Part shown: piece after piece, positions 1-7,166 of the stretch
Position numbering within the stretch: position 1 is the first letter of the stretch
How the letters are laid out: the number at the start of each line of letters is the position of its first letter
Assembly (NCBI GenBank): GCA_009693345.1
Contig: SHXL01000022.1
Location: forward strand, 1 to 19,989
Direction: 5' to 3'
DNA: 19,989 bases
Origin: Betaproteobacteria bacterium
GTDB lineage: Bacteria > Pseudomonadota > Gammaproteobacteria > Burkholderiales > SG8-39
The notes under the pieces: model-generated
The model's database searches: none
What the model saw: the letters and a program-made list of their open reading frames with translations, nothing else
What the model was told of the DNA's origin: nothing
Program-made: the position numbers and the translations under genes

Positions 1-1
1 C

Positions 2-601
2 CAGGGGCAGCTGGACGTGCCGTTGAACGCGATCGGCCAGGCGCAGGCGCTGGCGGCCGCGAAAGTCCTGTCGCTGGAAAGATTCGACGCGATCTATTCG
101 AGCGACCTTTCGCGCGCGCGGCAAACGGCGGAGCCGACTGCAAGCTTTTTTTCGTCAAGAATTACCTTTGACAAAGACCTGAGAGAAAGACACTACGGAA
201 TTTTTGAGCGCCTGACCTATACCGAGGTGAAGGAGCGTTTCCCCGAGGACTACGCCCGTTTCGAAGCGCGCGAGCCGGATTATGCGTTCCGCACCGGGGA
301 GAGCCTGCGGGATTTTTCCGCGAGAAGCATTGCCGTTGTTTCAAAGATCGTGCGTCAACATGAAGACCAGAGCGTTCTCGTGTTTACGCACGGTGGCGTG
401 CTGGACAAGCTGTATCGATTCGTCACCGGCACGCCGCTCAGCGCGCAACGCGACTTCGGCATTCCCAATGCCGGCCTGAACCGCGTTGAAGTAACGCCCG
501 CCGGCTGGCGGATCCTCGCCTGGGCCGACGTCGCGCATCTCGACGGCGCGCTCGACGAATTGCCGGAATGTAAATCGGGCTCTGACCCCGATTCTGGCTA
601 G
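2..601 (+). CDS. Histidine phosphatase family protein (5' truncated by window edge)
   Basis: This is a phosphoglycerate-mutase-like histidine phosphatase, a cytosolic phosphomonoesterase fold acting through a phospho-histidine. The open frame runs to the left window edge; the first complete codons read QGQLDVPLN, the segment that normally follows the N-terminal RHGET motif, so the catalytic N-terminal His lies outside the window. A GTG at position 17 is therefore not the real start. Visible motifs are YSSDLSRARQTA (phosphate-binding Arg region), RHYGIFE (the conserved acid region) and FTHGGVL, whose His (codon 389-391) is the second catalytic His. The C-terminal tail is short and polar. The stop TAG lies within CTAG (598-601), which also carries the stop of the convergent neighbour. 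The substrate is not predictable; alpha-ribazole phosphatase and 2,3-bisphosphoglycerate-dependent mutase relatives share this pattern. Bases 140-205 use A/T-ending codons unlike the rest of the gene. Confidence 0.9.
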   Translation, partial: QGQLDVPLNAIGQAQALAAAKVLSLERFDAIYSSDLSRARQTAEPTASFFSSRITFDKDLRERHYGIFERLTYTEVKERFPEDYARFEAREPDYAFRTGESLRDFSARSIAVVSKIVRQHEDQSVLVFTHGGVLDKLYRFVTGTPLSAQRDFGIPNAGLNRVEVTPAGWRILAWADVAHLDGALDELPECKSGSDPDSG

Positions 602-2670
602 CGCACGACCTTGAACAGGTTGTTGAAGCCGTCGGTCCAGGCGGTGAGGCCGGGAATGGGTACGATGTCGTCGGCATCCTCGAAGCGCTTGTCTGCGAGC
701 AGCTTCGGGTTGTCGGTCACCAGCACGTAGGCGGTGCCGGAATATTTGTCTTCCGACGGATCGTCGTTGATGAGAAGAATTTTCATGCCTTCGGCTTCGG
801 CGACGAGCTGCAATTGCGGCGCGAGATTCACAAAGCGGTTGGTGACGTTGTAGACGATCACGCCGCCGGGGGCGAGGTGGCGCCGGTAGGCCTGCAGCGC
901 CTCGCGCGTGAGCAAATGGATGGGGATCGAGCCGCTGGAGAAGGCGTCCACGGAGATCAGGTCGAAGCGCTGCGATTCGTCGCGCTCCATGTTGAGGCGG
1001 CCGTCGCCGACGACGACGTCGATCTTCGCTTTCGAATCGGACAGGTACCAGAACTGCTCGCGCGCGATCCTGACCACGTCCGGGTCGAGTTCGTAGATGC
1101 GGAAATAGTCGCCGGGTTGGCCCCAGGCGGTGAAGGCGCCCACGCCCAGGCCGATGATGCTGATCCGCCGCGGACGCCCGCCGTAGAAGTCGAGCGCTTT
1201 CGCGATTCCCGCGCCCGGGCCGAAGTAGCTGATCGGCTGGTCGCGCAGCGCCGGGTCGGTGTACTGCCAGCCGTGGTTGATGACGCCGTGAACCAGGGCG
1301 CGCGTCATGTGCTCGTCGCCGCCGCGGTCGTACTCCTTGACGCGCAGCGTGCCGTAGAAATTGCGCGTCATGACGATCGCGTTGGTGTGGATGTATGCCA
1401 CGTACTGGTAGCCATACCAGGCCGCGGTGGCGGTAACCGCAAGCGCCGCCACGGGCGCCGCGAACTGAATTTGCCTTCCCGAAATCCTCAACCCGGCCTG
1501 TGCCGAGCGCCAGGTGAGCAGGGCGGCGAGCGCGCCGCAGGCGACCAGCGCGATGGGTAGTTCGACGAACATGTTGAAAATGCGCGGCGCGATCACGCCG
1601 ACGAACAGGCCGCCGGCGGCGCCGCCGATGGAGATCATCAGGTAAAAGCGCGTCAGGTAGCGCGGCGCCGGACGCATCGCGGCGAGTTCGCCGTGGCAGA
1701 ACATGCACGCCGCGAACAGCCCCGCGCTGTAGAGCGCGATCGAGTAGCGTATGTCCATCACCCCGAGGTTCTCGTACAGGAACCAGGACATGGCGACCAT
1801 CAGCGCGAACAGCGCCGGCAGCCCCCAGGCGCGCGCATACCAGCCGCTTTTCGCGCGCGCACCGCCCACGTCGAAGACGAGAATGAAGGACAGCAGGTAC
1901 AGCACCAGCGGCACGATCCAGATGAAGGGGACCGAGGCCACGTTCTGCGTGATGTGACTGGTGACGGCCAGCAGCATCAGCGAGCCGAGTGCCGAGAGCG
2001 CCAGCCAGAGAAGGTATTCGGATATCCTGGGGGTTGAAGTTGTTGCATTTTCGGAAGAAGTTACCGTGGTAACAGCCAAATCGACAGTTGGCTTCGCTGC
2101 CGCCCTCCATGCGGAAGCGCCGCACAGGACGGCAAAGACGACGTAGAGGGCGCTCCACGCGTAGGACTGGGTCTGGAGCGAGGCCGCCGGTTCGATCAGC
2201 GGCGGATAGGCGACGAGCGCCGCCAGCGACGCGAGATTGGAGAGCGCGAAGAGGCGATAAACGGTGGCGCTGGGGTAGCGGCGGGCGAACCAGGCCTGCA
2301 ACAGCGGGCCGGTGGTCGAGAGCAGGAAGTACGGCAGGCCGATGGTCATCACGAGCAGCAGCAGGATGCGCGCCGTCGGCTCGGTGTCGGGCGCCGGCTT
2401 CCAGCTCTCGGAAGCAAGGATCGGCAGGAAGGCGAGGCTCGCGGCGAGCAGCAGCGTGTGGATCGCGGCCTGCGCGCGCGGCGCGCACCTGCGCACGAGC
2501 GCGTCGGCGTAGGCGTAGCCGCCGAGCAGCACCAGCTGGAAGAACACCATGCACACGGTCCAGACCGAGGCGTTGCCGCCGAACCAGGGCAGGATCTGCT
2601 TGGCGATGATGGGCTGCACGAGGAACAGCAGGAAGGCGCTCGCGAATACGGTGGCTGCGAAAAGGAACAT
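598..2670 (-). CDS. Fused membrane (MFS-like) / spermidine-synthase-like protein
   Basis: The 690-residue protein has two parts. The N-terminal ~410 residues are a string of hydrophobic helices, beginning with the conserved opening FLLFLVQPIIAKQILPWFGG typical of the fused MFS/spermidine synthase family. The C-terminal ~200 residues form a Rossmann aminopropyl/methyltransferase-like domain with the SAM-type loop GLGVG (residues 507-511), an acidic strand end ELDPD, a GDGR motif and DAFSSGSIP (D575 to P583). Family members usually read DAFSGDAIP or similar, so the second Asp is Gly580 here. True spermidine synthase activity is unproven for this family; polyamine or SAM-related chemistry at the inner membrane is an inference. 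It ends tail-to-tail with the phosphatase, sharing CTAG. It lies 40 bases downstream of srkA on the same strand and may be cotranscribed. Residues near 190-215 (about 2010-2095) form a low-GC linker between the two halves of the helical region. Confidence 0.88.
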   Translation of the reverse strand: MFLFAATVFASAFLLFLVQPIIAKQILPWFGGNASVWTVCMVFFQLVLLGGYAYADALVRRCAPRAQAAIHTLLLAASLAFLPILASESWKPAPDTEPTARILLLLVMTIGLPYFLLSTTGPLLQAWFARRYPSATVYRLFALSNLASLAALVAYPPLIEPAASLQTQSYAWSALYVVFAVLCGASAWRAAAKPTVDLAVTTVTSSENATTSTPRISEYLLWLALSALGSLMLLAVTSHITQNVASVPFIWIVPLVLYLLSFILVFDVGGARAKSGWYARAWGLPALFALMVAMSWFLYENLGVMDIRYSIALYSAGLFAACMFCHGELAAMRPAPRYLTRFYLMISIGGAAGGLFVGVIAPRIFNMFVELPIALVACGALAALLTWRSAQAGLRISGRQIQFAAPVAALAVTATAAWYGYQYVAYIHTNAIVMTRNFYGTLRVKEYDRGGDEHMTRALVHGVINHGWQYTDPALRDQPISYFGPGAGIAKALDFYGGRPRRISIIGLGVGAFTAWGQPGDYFRIYELDPDVVRIAREQFWYLSDSKAKIDVVVGDGRLNMERDESQRFDLISVDAFSSGSIPIHLLTREALQAYRRHLAPGGVIVYNVTNRFVNLAPQLQLVAEAEGMKILLINDDPSEDKYSGTAYVLVTDNPKLLADKRFEDADDIVPIPGLTAWTDGFNNLFKVVR

Positions 2671-2710
2671 GTTCTGCGAACGCCTCGAGACGCGTGAAAA
2701 AGGCGTGAAT

Positions 2711-3694
2711 CTATACGTCCAGCGGCACTTCGTCCATATCGGAGGTCTGTTCGCGCAGTTCCAGGATGCGATCCTGCCAATAGCGCTGGGTGCCGAACCA
2801 CGGAAAGGCGGCCGGAAAGGCCGGATCTTCCCAGCGCCGCGCCAGCCAGGCGGAATAGTGGATCAGGCGCAAGGTGCGCAGCGGTTCGATCAGGCCCAGT
2901 TCTTCCCGGTTGAAGGCGTGGAATTGTTCGTATCCTTCCAGCAGGGCGCGCAGCTGCCGGGACGCGGTTTCCCGGTCGCCGGCCAGCAGCATCCACAGGT
3001 CCTGCACCGTCGGGCCCGAGCGCGCGTCGTCCAGGTCGACGAAATGCGGGCCTTCGTGCGTCCACAGGATGTTGCCGGCGTGGCAGTCACCGTGCAGGCG
3101 GATGGATTTGCTTTGGGCTAATTCAAAGCGGTTTCTTACCCCCTGCAACGCGAGGTCCGCGGTCGTTACCCAAGTGTTCCTCAGGTCCTCCGGGATCATG
3201 CCGGAGGCGAGCAGCCAGTCGCGCGGCTCGGTGCCGAAGGTCTCGATGTTGAGTGCCGGGCGCAGCTTGAAGGGCCGCGTTGCGCCCACCGCATGGATGC
3301 GCCCGAGGAAGCGCCCGATCCACTCCAGCACCTTTTCATCTTCGAGTTCGGGCGCGCGGCCGCCGCGGCGCGGGAACACCGCGAATCTGGAGTCGGCGAA
3401 CCGATGCAGGCTGGCGCCCTTGATGACCAGAGGGGCAACAACCGGAATTTCCCGCTCGAACAATTCCAGCGAGAAGGCGTGGTCCTCGAGGATCTGCGCG
3501 TCGCTCCAGCGATTCGGGCGATAGAACTTCGCGACCACGTAGGAATCGTCTTCCAGGCTGACCTGGTAGACGCGGTTTTCGTAGCTGTTCAACGCGAGCA
3601 TGCGCCCGTCGCCGCGCAATCCCACGCTCTCGAGCGCATCCAGCACCGCATCCGGCGTCAGACCTTCATACGGCTTTAAATTGTTGTTTGCCAC
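2711..3694 (-). CDS. srkA: Stress response serine/threonine kinase SrkA (YihE/RdoA)
   Basis: The 327-residue length and the motif order match SrkA (YihE, RdoA), a cytosolic aminoglycoside-phosphotransferase-fold protein kinase linked in Enterobacteria to envelope and oxidative stress survival. The N-terminus (TPDAVLDALESVGL) and the first lobe (NSYENRVYQV, VVAKFYRP with the ATP-binding Lys, then the SDAQILEDH segment) are conserved. The catalytic loop is HGDCHAGN with D203 and N208, and the metal-binding Asp is D220 in FVDLDD. The start is GTG; an in-frame TAG lies four codons upstream, so the protein cannot extend further. It is divergent from the SRPBCC genes across only 31 bases, and the spermidine-synthase-like gene follows 40 bases downstream. 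No lesion is seen. The identification is strong; the physiological targets are unknown. Confidence 0.93.
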   Translation of the reverse strand: MANNNLKPYEGLTPDAVLDALESVGLRGDGRMLALNSYENRVYQVSLEDDSYVVAKFYRPNRWSDAQILEDHAFSLELFEREIPVVAPLVIKGASLHRFADSRFAVFPRRGGRAPELEDEKVLEWIGRFLGRIHAVGATRPFKLRPALNIETFGTEPRDWLLASGMIPEDLRNTWVTTADLALQGVRNRFELAQSKSIRLHGDCHAGNILWTHEGPHFVDLDDARSGPTVQDLWMLLAGDRETASRQLRALLEGYEQFHAFNREELGLIEPLRTLRLIHYSAWLARRWEDPAFPAAFPWFGTQRYWQDRILELREQTSDMDEVPLDV

Positions 3695-3725
3695 CCGGTC
3701 ATTCTAGGGCCTGACACTTGACAGA

Positions 3726-4158
3726 ATGCGCCTCCACCGCGTTCTGCGTGCGCCGCCCGCGCGGGTTTATCGCGCGTTTCTCAATGCCGGCGCGCTGGCC
3801 AAGTGGATTCCTCCCAATGGCTTTACCTGCACGGTCCATCACATGGAAGCCAGGGTCGGCGAAACGTTCAGGATGTCATTCACAAACTTCACCAGCGAGA
3901 AGAGTCATTCCTTTGGCGGCGAATATCTTGAGTTGGTGTCCGAAAGGTTGATTCGCTACACCGACAAATTTGAAGATCCGAATCTGCCGGGCGTCATCCA
4001 GGTCACGGTTTCCCTTAAAGCAGGTTTCCTGCGGCACCGACCTGAATATCGTGCAGGAAGGCATTCCCGAGGTGATACCAGTCGAAATGTGCTATCTCGG
4101 CTGGCAGGAATCCCTCGTGGCGCTCGCAAAACTCGTCGAGCCGGAAATCCCGGGATAA
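3726..4158 (+). pseudogene. SRPBCC / AHSA1-like domain protein, frameshifted
   Basis: The first frame from ATG 3726 encodes a typical AHSA1-type SRPBCC (START-like) domain: RLHRVLRAPPARVYRAFLNA, then FTNFTSEKSHSFGGEYLEL and DKFEDPNLPG. After VTVSLK the homology jumps to the next frame, which continues QVSCGTDLNIVQEGIP and YLGWQESL and stops at TAA 4156-4158. One extra base in the AAA at 4017-4019 (CTT AAA GCA against CTT AAG CAG) explains the jump, and the restored product would be about 143 residues, the usual length for the family. As read, the first frame runs on into the next gene and gives a false 321-residue fusion. It is either a recent pseudogene or a one-base consensus error; programmed frameshifting is unlikely because no known slippery signal is present. 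There is no clear Shine-Dalgarno before the start. Confidence 0.82.
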
Positions 4159-4163
4159 ACGTC

Positions 4164-4691
4164 GTGATCAAGATCATCGTGATCGTCATTGTCGTTCTCG
4201 TGGGCGGGGTGTTGCTGTTTGCCGCCTCGCGGCCCGATTCTTTCCGCGTCGAGGGCTCGGCCAGCATCAAGACGCCGCCGGAGAAAATATATGCGCAGAT
4301 CAACGACCTCAAGTCGTGGGCCGCCTGGTCGCCCTTCGAGAAGAAGGATCCGGCGATGAAGCGCACGTTCGGCGCCGTCACCGCCGGCAAGGGCGCGGTC
4401 TACGAGTGGGACGGCAACAAGAACGTCGGCAAGGGCCGCATGGAGATCACCGGCACTACGCAACCCTCGAAGATCGTCGTCAAACTGGATTTCCTCGAGC
4501 CATTCGTGGGCCACAACACGACGGAATTCACCATGGATGGAAAAGATGGCGCCACGACGGTGACCTGGGCGATGTACGGACCTGCGAATTTCACCTCCAA
4601 GCTGATGGGCGTGTTCTTCAACATGGACCGGATGATCGGCACGGACTTCGAGGCCGGCCTTGCCAATCTGAAATCGATCGCGGAAAAGTAG
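4164..4691 (+). CDS. Membrane-anchored SRPBCC family (polyketide cyclase-like) protein
   Basis: From GTG 4164 the frame gives 175 residues: an N-terminal hydrophobic segment (IKIIVIVIVVLVGGVLLFAA, residues 2-21) acting as a membrane anchor or uncleaved signal, then an SRPBCC domain (SFRVEGSASIKTPPEKIYA, SWAAWSPFEKKDP, GHNTTEFTMDG, TTVTWAMYGP) of the kind annotated as polyketide cyclase/dehydrase-like. The function is unknown; these helix-grip folds bind hydrophobic ligands. GTG 4164 is chosen because upstream codons in this frame belong to the frameshifted remnant of the preceding gene, whose true stop is 5 bases before this start. Both genes carry SRPBCC folds, so they may be an old tandem pair, although their sequences differ. 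The gap to the following ABC gene is 42 bases. Confidence 0.82.
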   Translation: MIKIIVIVIVVLVGGVLLFAASRPDSFRVEGSASIKTPPEKIYAQINDLKSWAAWSPFEKKDPAMKRTFGAVTAGKGAVYEWDGNKNVGKGRMEITGTTQPSKIVVKLDFLEPFVGHNTTEFTMDGKDGATTVTWAMYGPANFTSKLMGVFFNMDRMIGTDFEAGLANLKSIAEK

Positions 4692-4733
4692 CGACCGGGA
4701 ATGCCGGGGCAGGTCGGTTAAACTGCCGGTCCA

Positions 4734-5546
4734 ATGCCGGCCGATTCCAAGGACCTTGTCGAAGTCTCCGAGCTGCATTTCAGCTACGGCGAGCTTTCCA
4801 TCTTCAGTGGCCTGTCGCTGAAGATTCCGCGCGGCAAGGTGGTGGCGATCCTCGGCGGCAGCGGCAGCGGCAAGTCCACGCTGCTAAAGCTGATCGGGGG
4901 GCAGCTCGCCCCGGATCGCGGCTGGATCCGGGTGGACGGCAAGCTGGTGCACAAGCTCGCCACCGACGATCTCTACGCGCTGCGCCGCAAGATGGGCATG
5001 ATGTTCCAGTCGAGCGGCCTGTTCACCGACCTGTCGGTCTACGAGAATCTCGCTTTCCCGATCCGCGAGCACTACGACCTGCCCGAGGAGCTGATCCGCT
5101 CGCTGGTGCTGATGAAGCTCGATGCGGTCGGCCTGCGCGGCGTGCGCGATATGATGCCGGGCGACCTCTCGGGCGGCATGAGCCGCCGCGTGGCGCTGGC
5201 GCGCGCCATCGCCACCGATCCGATGCTGGCGATGTACGACGAGCCCTTCGCCGGGCTGGACCCGATCTCGCTCAACGTGATCGCGAGCCTGATCCGCAAG
5301 CTGAACGACGCGCTCGGCCTTACCTCGATCGTCGTCACCTACGACGTTTCCGAGTCCCTCAAGCTGGTGGACTACATCTACGTGATTGCGGAAGGCAAGC
5401 TGATGGGCGAGGGCACGCCCGACGAGCTGATGGCCTCCGAGGATCCCTACCTCAAGCAGTTCCTCAAAGCATTGCCGGACGGACCGGTGCGCTTCCACTT
5501 TCCCGCAAAGCCGATTGCAGAAGAACTGAGAGTCAAAGGCGTATAG
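4734..5546 (+). CDS. ABC transporter ATP-binding protein, MlaF-like
   Basis: The 270-residue ABC ATPase resembles MlaF, the nucleotide-binding subunit of the MlaFEDB phospholipid transporter at the inner membrane. Walker A is GGSGSGKST (41-49), the Q-loop is in MGMMFQSSGLF, the signature is LSGGMSRR (from L145) and Walker B is MLAMYDEP (164-171) with catalytic E170. The signature LSGGMxRR and the GLFTDLSVYENLAFP segment favour the Mla subfamily. The switch His of the H-loop is replaced: the sequence reads VVTYDVSES with Tyr203 where VTHD or VSHD is expected. No MlaE, MlaD, MlaB or MlaC gene adjoins it; the next gene is a PF04392-type binding protein with a premature stop, 23 bases downstream. 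It may serve a permease encoded elsewhere or a degraded transporter. The start ATG 4734 fits the family N-terminus; the Shine-Dalgarno is weak. Confidence 0.88.
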   Translation: MPADSKDLVEVSELHFSYGELSIFSGLSLKIPRGKVVAILGGSGSGKSTLLKLIGGQLAPDRGWIRVDGKLVHKLATDDLYALRRKMGMMFQSSGLFTDLSVYENLAFPIREHYDLPEELIRSLVLMKLDAVGLRGVRDMMPGDLSGGMSRRVALARAIATDPMLAMYDEPFAGLDPISLNVIASLIRKLNDALGLTSIVVTYDVSESLKLVDYIYVIAEGKLMGEGTPDELMASEDPYLKQFLKALPDGPVRFHFPAKPIAEELRVKGV

Positions 5547-5569
5547 TTCGGCCAGGGGAGAGTGGTCGA

Positions 5570-6562
5570 ATGATCACGCGCCGGAAACTTCTATTTGGTC
5601 TCGGATTGGGGACTTTCTCGTCTTTTCTTCCTTCGTTCGCGCAGTAATCCAAGGTCGCGCGCATCGGTATTCTCTGCGCGCGCTCGCCTTCAACCCCGTC
5701 GAATCCCGATCCCTATTTCGACGCGTTCATGCGTGGAATGCGGGAGTTAGGCTACATCGAGGGAAAGAATCTGGCCATCGAGTGGCGCTTCGCGGACGGA
5801 AAATTCGAGCGCTTCCCGGCCCTCGCAGCCGAGCTGGTCCAGTTGAAAGTCGAGGTTCTCGTCACCCACACGGGGGCGACGGTGCAGGCCCTGAAAAGGG
5901 CAACCAGCACCATTCCAATCGTCATGACAACCAGCCTTGACCCGGTGGGCAGCGGTTTTGCCGCTAGCCTGGCGCGGCCGGGAGGCAATATCACCGGCTT
6001 GGCCCTGATCACCGCCGACCTGAGTCCGAAGCACGTCGAGTTGCTGAAGCTCATGTTGCCCTCGCTGTCGCGTGTCGCGATTCTCACGAATCCCGGAAAT
6101 CCGGGCCATCCGGGCGTCCTGAAGAACGTCCAGGCCGCCGCGCAAACGAGGGGATTGCAGGTGGTGCACGTGCAAGCGGGAAACGCGGAGGAGATCGAGC
6201 GTGGCTTCGAAAGGATGGCGCGCGAGCGCCTGAACGGCGCCATCGTCGTTTCGGACTCGTATTTCCTGTACCAACGCAAGCAGATTGCCGAACTCGGCAT
6301 CAAGCATCGGGTCGCGACGATCTACTCGAACCGACCTAGCGTTGTGGCCGGTATCTTGATGAGCTACGGCTCGAACAACGCCGACTCTTACCGGCGCGCC
6401 GCGACCTATGTCGACAAGATTCTCAAGGGCGCCAAGCCGTGCGACCTGCCAATCGAGCAACCCTCGACATTCCAACTGACGATCAACCGCAAGACCGCGA
6501 AGGCGCTCGGTATCGCGATCCCGAAGGGGCTGCTCGATCGCGCGGACGAGGTGATCGACTAG
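5570..6562 (+). pseudogene. ABC transporter substrate-binding protein (PF04392 type) with in-frame TAA
   Basis: A good start (ATG 5570, AGGGGAG about nine bases upstream) encodes a 25-residue leader with twin Arg and a hydrophobic core ending PSFAQ, then TAA at 5645-5647. The same frame continues without a break as SKVARIGIL and the complete mature domain: GMRELGYIEGKNLAIEWR, IPIVMTTSLDPVGSGF, ARPGGNITGL, SPKHVELLKLMLP, and TINRKTAKALGIAIP at the C-terminus. This is the tryptophan/tyrosine-type ABC substrate-binding family (PF04392). Family members usually run from FAQ straight into the mature domain, so a CAA-to-TAA change is the simplest explanation. As read, only the leader would be made; reinitiation at ATG 5729 would give an unexported, truncated 277-residue product. 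It is a pseudogene or a base-call error. It ends convergently with msrB, sharing CTAG at 6559-6562. Confidence 0.83.
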
Positions 6563-7107
6563 GCCTTGCCGTCCTTCGGGATGAACTTCAGCGCCACGCC
6601 GTTGTTGCAGTAGCGCTTGCCGGTGGGCGCGGGGCCGTCGTCGAACAGGTGGCCGTGGTGGCCGCCGCAGCGCGCGCAGTGGTATTCGGTGCGCGGGTAG
6701 AGGATCTTGTAATCCGTCTTCGACTTCAAGGCCCCCGGTATGGTGGTGAAGAACGACGGCCAGCCGGTGCCGCTGTCGAACTTCATCTCGGAGGTGAACA
6801 GAGGCAGTCCGCAACCGGCGCAGACGAACACGCCCGCCCGCTTCTCGCGATCGAGCGGGCTGGAACCGGCGTGCTCGGTGTCCTCTTCGCGCAGCACCCT
6901 GTAGGAGGCGGGCTGCAGGCGCTTCTTCCACTCGTCCTTCGAGATCTTCAGCTCCTCGGTCGGGCTGGGCACCGCCGTGCCCGGGGCGAGGAGGGTTTTC
7001 CAGTTGTCTTCCATCTCCTTGATCCCTTTCATCGTCTTCGGCTGGGCGTGAACGTGCGCGAGAAAGGGTCCGAAAGCCAGCAAACCGAGCAGGGCACGTC
7101 TCTTCAT
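6559..7107 (-). CDS. msrB: Peptide-methionine (R)-S-oxide reductase MsrB, exported
   Basis: MsrB reduces the R form of methionine sulfoxide in proteins. The 182-residue product starts with a signal peptide (KRRALLGLLAFGPFLAHVHA) so it should act in the periplasm or be membrane anchored. The catalytic domain spans about residues 50-180. Zinc ligands are CAGC (C96, C99) and CARC (C144, C147), the substrate region is FDSGTGWPSF, and GKRYCNNG carries the catalytic Cys167. The usual HxGHVFPDGP segment reads HHGHLFDDGP. AAGGAGG (7113-7119) lies five bases before the ATG, a strong ribosome binding site that fixes the start. The gene is convergent with the substrate-binding pseudogene and lies 59 bases downstream of the small exported protein on the same strand. 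No electron-delivery partner (DsbD-like protein or thioredoxin) is in view. Confidence 0.95.
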   Translation of the reverse strand: MKRRALLGLLAFGPFLAHVHAQPKTMKGIKEMEDNWKTLLAPGTAVPSPTEELKISKDEWKKRLQPASYRVLREEDTEHAGSSPLDREKRAGVFVCAGCGLPLFTSEMKFDSGTGWPSFFTTIPGALKSKTDYKILYPRTEYHCARCGGHHGHLFDDGPAPTGKRYCNNGVALKFIPKDGKA

Positions 7108-7112
7108 ACCTT

Positions 7113-7119
7113 CCTCCTT
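7113..7119 (-). promoter_or_regulatory. Shine-Dalgarno of msrB
   Basis: AAGGAGG on the minus strand lies five bases before ATG 7107. It is a full anti-SD match and decides the start that includes the signal peptide. Confidence 0.8.
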
Positions 7120-7166
7120 TCAGCAATTATTGCCGATTGGTCGGCGAAAGGCATGAAGAATTACAG

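Noticed and set aside
341..2554. Long open frame on the minus strand overlapping the fused membrane protein in another frame
   Set aside because: Arg/Ala/Pro-rich translation with no family motif; it shadows the GC-rich true gene at 598-2670.
2680..2706. Inverted repeat ACGCC...GGCGT in the gap between srkA and the spermidine-synthase-like gene
   Set aside because: Five-base arms with a long spacer in GC-rich DNA are expected by chance.
4014..4023. Programmed +1 frameshift at CTT AAA G
   Set aside because: No known slippery codon pair or stimulatory element is visible, and the gene family is not known for recoding; a simple indel is more likely.
4704..4729. Hairpin GGCAG/CTGCC between the SRPBCC and ABC genes as a terminator
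   Set aside because: Five base pairs, ten-base loop and no U tract; it also lies at the ABC gene's start region, so it is not a convincing terminator.
4316..5647. Long plus-strand open frame across the SRPBCC and ABC genes
   Set aside because: Out-of-frame shadow; only its last 26 codons (from 5570) are real, as the leader of the broken binding protein.
5645..5647. Stop codon reassignment or readthrough at TAA
   Set aside because: TAA is used as a normal stop at several other gene ends here (for example 4156-4158 and 11686-11688).
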